The notes beneath the pieces are model-generated. The model was not told the origin of the DNA. It saw only the letters and a program-made list of their open reading frames with translations, and did not search any database. Shown here piece after piece: positions 6,735 to 8,380 of a DNA stretch of 8,380 nt. Source of the DNA: Spirochaetaceae bacterium (lineage in GTDB: Bacteria; Spirochaetota; Spirochaetia; Treponematales; Breznakiellaceae); assembly GCA_031256815.1 (NCBI GenBank), contig JAIRPU010000087.1:1-8380 (forward strand), given 5' to 3'. Each line of letters begins with the position of its first letter. Within the stretch, counting starts at the first letter, position 1. The position numbers were made by a program, and so were the translations under genes.

Positions 6735-6754
6735 CAGCCGCTAAGGGCAAGTTT

Positions 6755-7621
6755 TTAGTCTAAAATCTCAAGAAAATTCGGCCGTAAAACAATTGTTCCA
6801 AATGCTGCCGGCAAACTAATATCTGTTTTGTAACGTTTTGGAATGCTGTCGGGCTTTGTCCAAATTAAAGTAATCGTTACTGGGTCGCCTTCTTTCTTTG
6901 TTTTATCATTTAAAACAAGATACCAATCATCGCCTATGCAAAAACCTGTATAACGGTTAGGATCTATTATAAGCAAATCAGAACGTCTAATCTCAACCGG
7001 CGGCACAGTCGCAAAGCCAATGTATGGAGAATATCCCATAGAACCACCAATCAAATTGTTATCGAATATTTCGATTTTATAAATTGGCGGCAGATTTATT
7101 ATGTTGGAAAGCACATCAATACTATGTCTACTGTGTCCCATAGTTAAATCTTTAATTTCTATTGCCCTTGCGGTACCTGTTTCAAAAGCCGAAACCTCAA
7201 GCTCGCCTCCATTTTCAGGGACTGTAAAAAGGCAATCTTCCGGCGTTGTATAAAAAAAAGATTTTAGAATATTTAAAGCAAGCTGTTGATCTTTCAGGAC
7301 ATCCATCTCGTCCAAAAAAGAAGACTCACGTGCAAATTCTACCGTAAAACTGCATTGTTTGCCCTCCAATTCTTTTGGAACGATTATCTTAAACCGTTCG
7401 CCAAGAGGGCCAAGCATCATGCCAACTTTTACGCCTTCTTTATCGGACATAAAAACCCGTTCAATAATATAACGACTTTTTATATCATCGTTAGTATTAA
7501 CAGTACACCAGAAATCCATCTGCCCAGGAACACTTTCCAGTATTGGGGAAAATTTGCAAGAAACAGAGGAAAAAGCTAAAGCGATTACTGTATAAAAAAC
7601 GAAAAATTCTATATGTTTCAT
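6755..7621 (-). CDS. Putative lipoprotein, function unknown
   Basis: This is a 288-residue minus-strand protein. Residues 1-21 form a hydrophobic signal (IEFFVFYTVIALAF) ending in SSVSC, with Cys22 as the candidate lipidation site. The box is relaxed (Ser at -3), as is tolerated in spirochaetes, so envelope anchoring is likely but not certain. The mature part has no motif I recognise; it looks mixed beta/alpha, with two further Cys near residues 94 and 135 and a C-terminal segment of beta character (DPVTITLIWTKPDS). The start is the ATG complementary to 7619-7621; only a weak GAG lies before it. It is convergent with the barrel-like gene, and its upstream side faces the rRNA operon end, so it is probably transcribed alone from a promoter at 7653-7682. 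Confidence 0.75.
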   Translation of the reverse strand: MKHIEFFVFYTVIALAFSSVSCKFSPILESVPGQMDFWCTVNTNDDIKSRYIIERVFMSDKEGVKVGMMLGPLGERFKIIVPKELEGKQCSFTVEFARESSFLDEMDVLKDQQLALNILKSFFYTTPEDCLFTVPENGGELEVSAFETGTARAIEIKDLTMGHSRHSIDVLSNIINLPPIYKIEIFDNNLIGGSMGYSPYIGFATVPPVEIRRSDLLIIDPNRYTGFCIGDDWYLVLNDKTKKEGDPVTITLIWTKPDSIPKRYKTDISLPAAFGTIVLRPNFLEILD

Positions 7622-7652
7622 AAGTCAAACTCAATATACTAATTAATAAAAA

Positions 7653-7682
7653 ATAATACCAGCTCATATTCAACAAATACAA
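7653..7682 (-). promoter_or_regulatory. Candidate promoter of the lipoprotein gene
   Basis: On the minus strand, TTGTAT (7677-7682) and TATTAT (7653-7658) are 18 bases apart, matching the -35 at 4 and the -10 at 5 of 6 positions. The leader to the ATG would be about 25 bases. The region is AT-rich, so chance matches are fairly easy. Confidence 0.4.
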
Positions 7683-7796
7683 ACTAAAAATCTATTGGTT
7701 GATTTGTTAAACGCGGCAAAATTTGATTGGTTTAAAGCAGAAAACCGGACTAAAGATTAATAAACCCGTCCGATAAAATTACTGATATTGGCATTT

Positions 7797-7808
7797 AAAA
7801 ATAAAAAA
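7797..7808 (-). terminator. T-tract ending the rRNA operon
   Basis: Directly after the 5S sequence, the minus strand runs TTTTTTATTTTT. This fits termination of the rRNA transcript, with the 5S GCCGGGC end just ahead. No independent local hairpin precedes the run, so the mechanism is uncertain. The remaining 7683-7796 shows no gene; only a weak five-base inverted repeat (7746-7750 with 7768-7772) was seen. Confidence 0.4.
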
Positions 7809-7925
7809 GCCCGGCGACTACCTACTTTCCCGCCCCTTTGAAAGGCAGTATCATCGGCGTTAGAGGGCTTGACTTCCGTGTTCGGAATGGGAACGGGTAT
7901 TACACCTCCACTATAGACACCAGGC
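7809..7925 (-). rRNA. rrf: 5S ribosomal RNA
   Basis: This is the complete 5S rRNA of the large ribosomal subunit, about 117 bases. On the minus strand it starts GCCTGGTG and ends CGCCGGGC. These ends pair fully (with two G-U pairs) as helix I, which sets the boundaries to within a base or two. The conserved core CCCGTTCCCATTCCGAACAC and the later GGGAAAGTAGG are present. It follows the 23S 3' end after about 80 bases, in the normal 23S-5S order. Confidence 0.95.
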
Positions 7926-7946
7926 AATAAAACACACAGTTTTATT
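7926..7946 (-). repeat. Hairpin in the 23S-5S spacer, next to 5S
   Basis: AATAAAAC (7926-7933) and GTTTTATT (7939-7946) form a perfect eight-base stem around ACACA, ending exactly at the 5S 5' end. It may help define the processing site that frees 5S from the precursor. Confidence 0.5.
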
Positions 7947-7949
7947 TGG

Positions 7950-7982
7950 CATACGGATTAACCGCACTAAGAAGAACGTATG
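7950..7982 (-). repeat. Second inverted repeat in the 23S-5S spacer
   Basis: CATACG (7950-7955) and CGTATG (7977-7982) are exact reverse complements, 21 bases apart. Together with the 8-base hairpin beside it, the spacer would fold into two stem-loops in the precursor rRNA. A processing role is inferred from position only. Confidence 0.4.
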
Positions 7983-8005
7983 AAAAAACAAAACAGAACA
8001 ATAAT

Positions 8006-8380
8006 ATGGTCAAGCCTCACGGTAGATTAGTATTGGTCGGCTCAACACATTACTATGCTTAGACCTCCAACCTATCAACCAGATAGTCTCTCTGGTACCT
8101 TTAGGGGGCTTAAAGCCCCAGGGATGTCTTATCTTGAGGTAGGCTTCCCACTTAGATGCCTTCAGCGGTTATCCCTTCCTGACGTAGCTACCCAGCACTT
8201 ACCCTTGGCAGGATAACTGGTACACCAGAGGTCAGTCCATTTCGGTCCTCTCGTACTAAAAACAGCTCCTCTCAAACATCCAACGCCCATGGCAGATAGG
8301 GACCGAACTGTCTCGCGACGTTCTGAACCCAGCTCACGTACCGCTTTAATTGGCGAACAGCCAAACCCTTGGGACCTGCT
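8006..8380 (-). rRNA. rrl: 23S ribosomal RNA, 3' part (partial)
   Basis: These are the last 375 or so bases of 23S rRNA; the gene continues beyond the window edge. The sarcin-ricin loop AGTACGAGAGGACCGA is visible on the minus strand at 8242-8257, the universally conserved site bound by elongation factors. Further on come the conserved AGGCATCTAAG and GGTTGATAGGTTGGAGGTC, the latter resembling spirochaete rRNA as I recall it. The 3' end is placed near CGTGAGGCTTGACC, by comparison with the known bacterial end CGTGAGGCTTAACC, so it is exact only to a few bases. Confidence 0.95.

Noticed and set aside
6735..6754. Bidirectional terminator between the convergent genes
   Set aside because: Only three- to four-base stems (such as TAGC/GCTA) are present beside a short T-run; too weak to call.

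Overview
The window reads as chromosomal DNA of a bacterium, most likely a Treponema-like spirochaete. The basis is the 3' part of the 23S rRNA and the 5S rRNA, a relaxed lipobox in a putative lipoprotein, and the resemblance (from memory, not searched) of the transposase and TPR protein to families seen in treponemes. The phylum is an inference; no database search was possible.

Region by region: (1) 1-316 has no supportable gene but is rich in repeats, including one copy (about 129-210) of a hairpin-bearing intergenic element. (2) 276-1558 is a probable insertion sequence. Its minus-strand DDE transposase (317-1488) has an intact DD35E catalytic core but is split near its N-terminus by a one-base frameshift in an A5 run at 1408-1412. 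(3) 1595-4342 is a two-gene plus-strand unit: a TPR-repeat protein, then an ABC exporter half-transporter with a TTG start and a clear Shine-Dalgarno. (4) 4343-4544 is a hairpin-rich spacer carrying the second copy of the intergenic element and a candidate serS promoter. (5) 4545-6734 is serS (seryl-tRNA synthetase) followed after 12 bases by an exported, probably beta-barrel protein of unknown function. (6) 6755-7621, minus strand and convergent with the previous gene, is a putative lipoprotein of unknown function. (7) 7809-8380, minus strand, is the end of an rRNA operon: the 3' part of 23S rRNA (running off the window), an 80-base spacer with two inverted repeats, and a complete 5S rRNA.

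The genes do not form one pathway. They are a housekeeping gene (serS), an exporter unit, envelope proteins and rRNA, with one IS inserted next to the exporter unit. The best leads are: (a) the shared intergenic element at about 129-210 and 4341-4450; (b) the near-identical promoter layout before the TPR gene and serS, where the predicted transcription start falls on the ATG with no ribosome binding site, suggesting leaderless mRNAs; (c) the frameshifted transposase and the possibility that the IS boundary touches the -35 box of the TPR-ABC promoter. I saw no CRISPR array, toxin-antitoxin pair, phage gene or defence system, and no convincing new multi-gene system.
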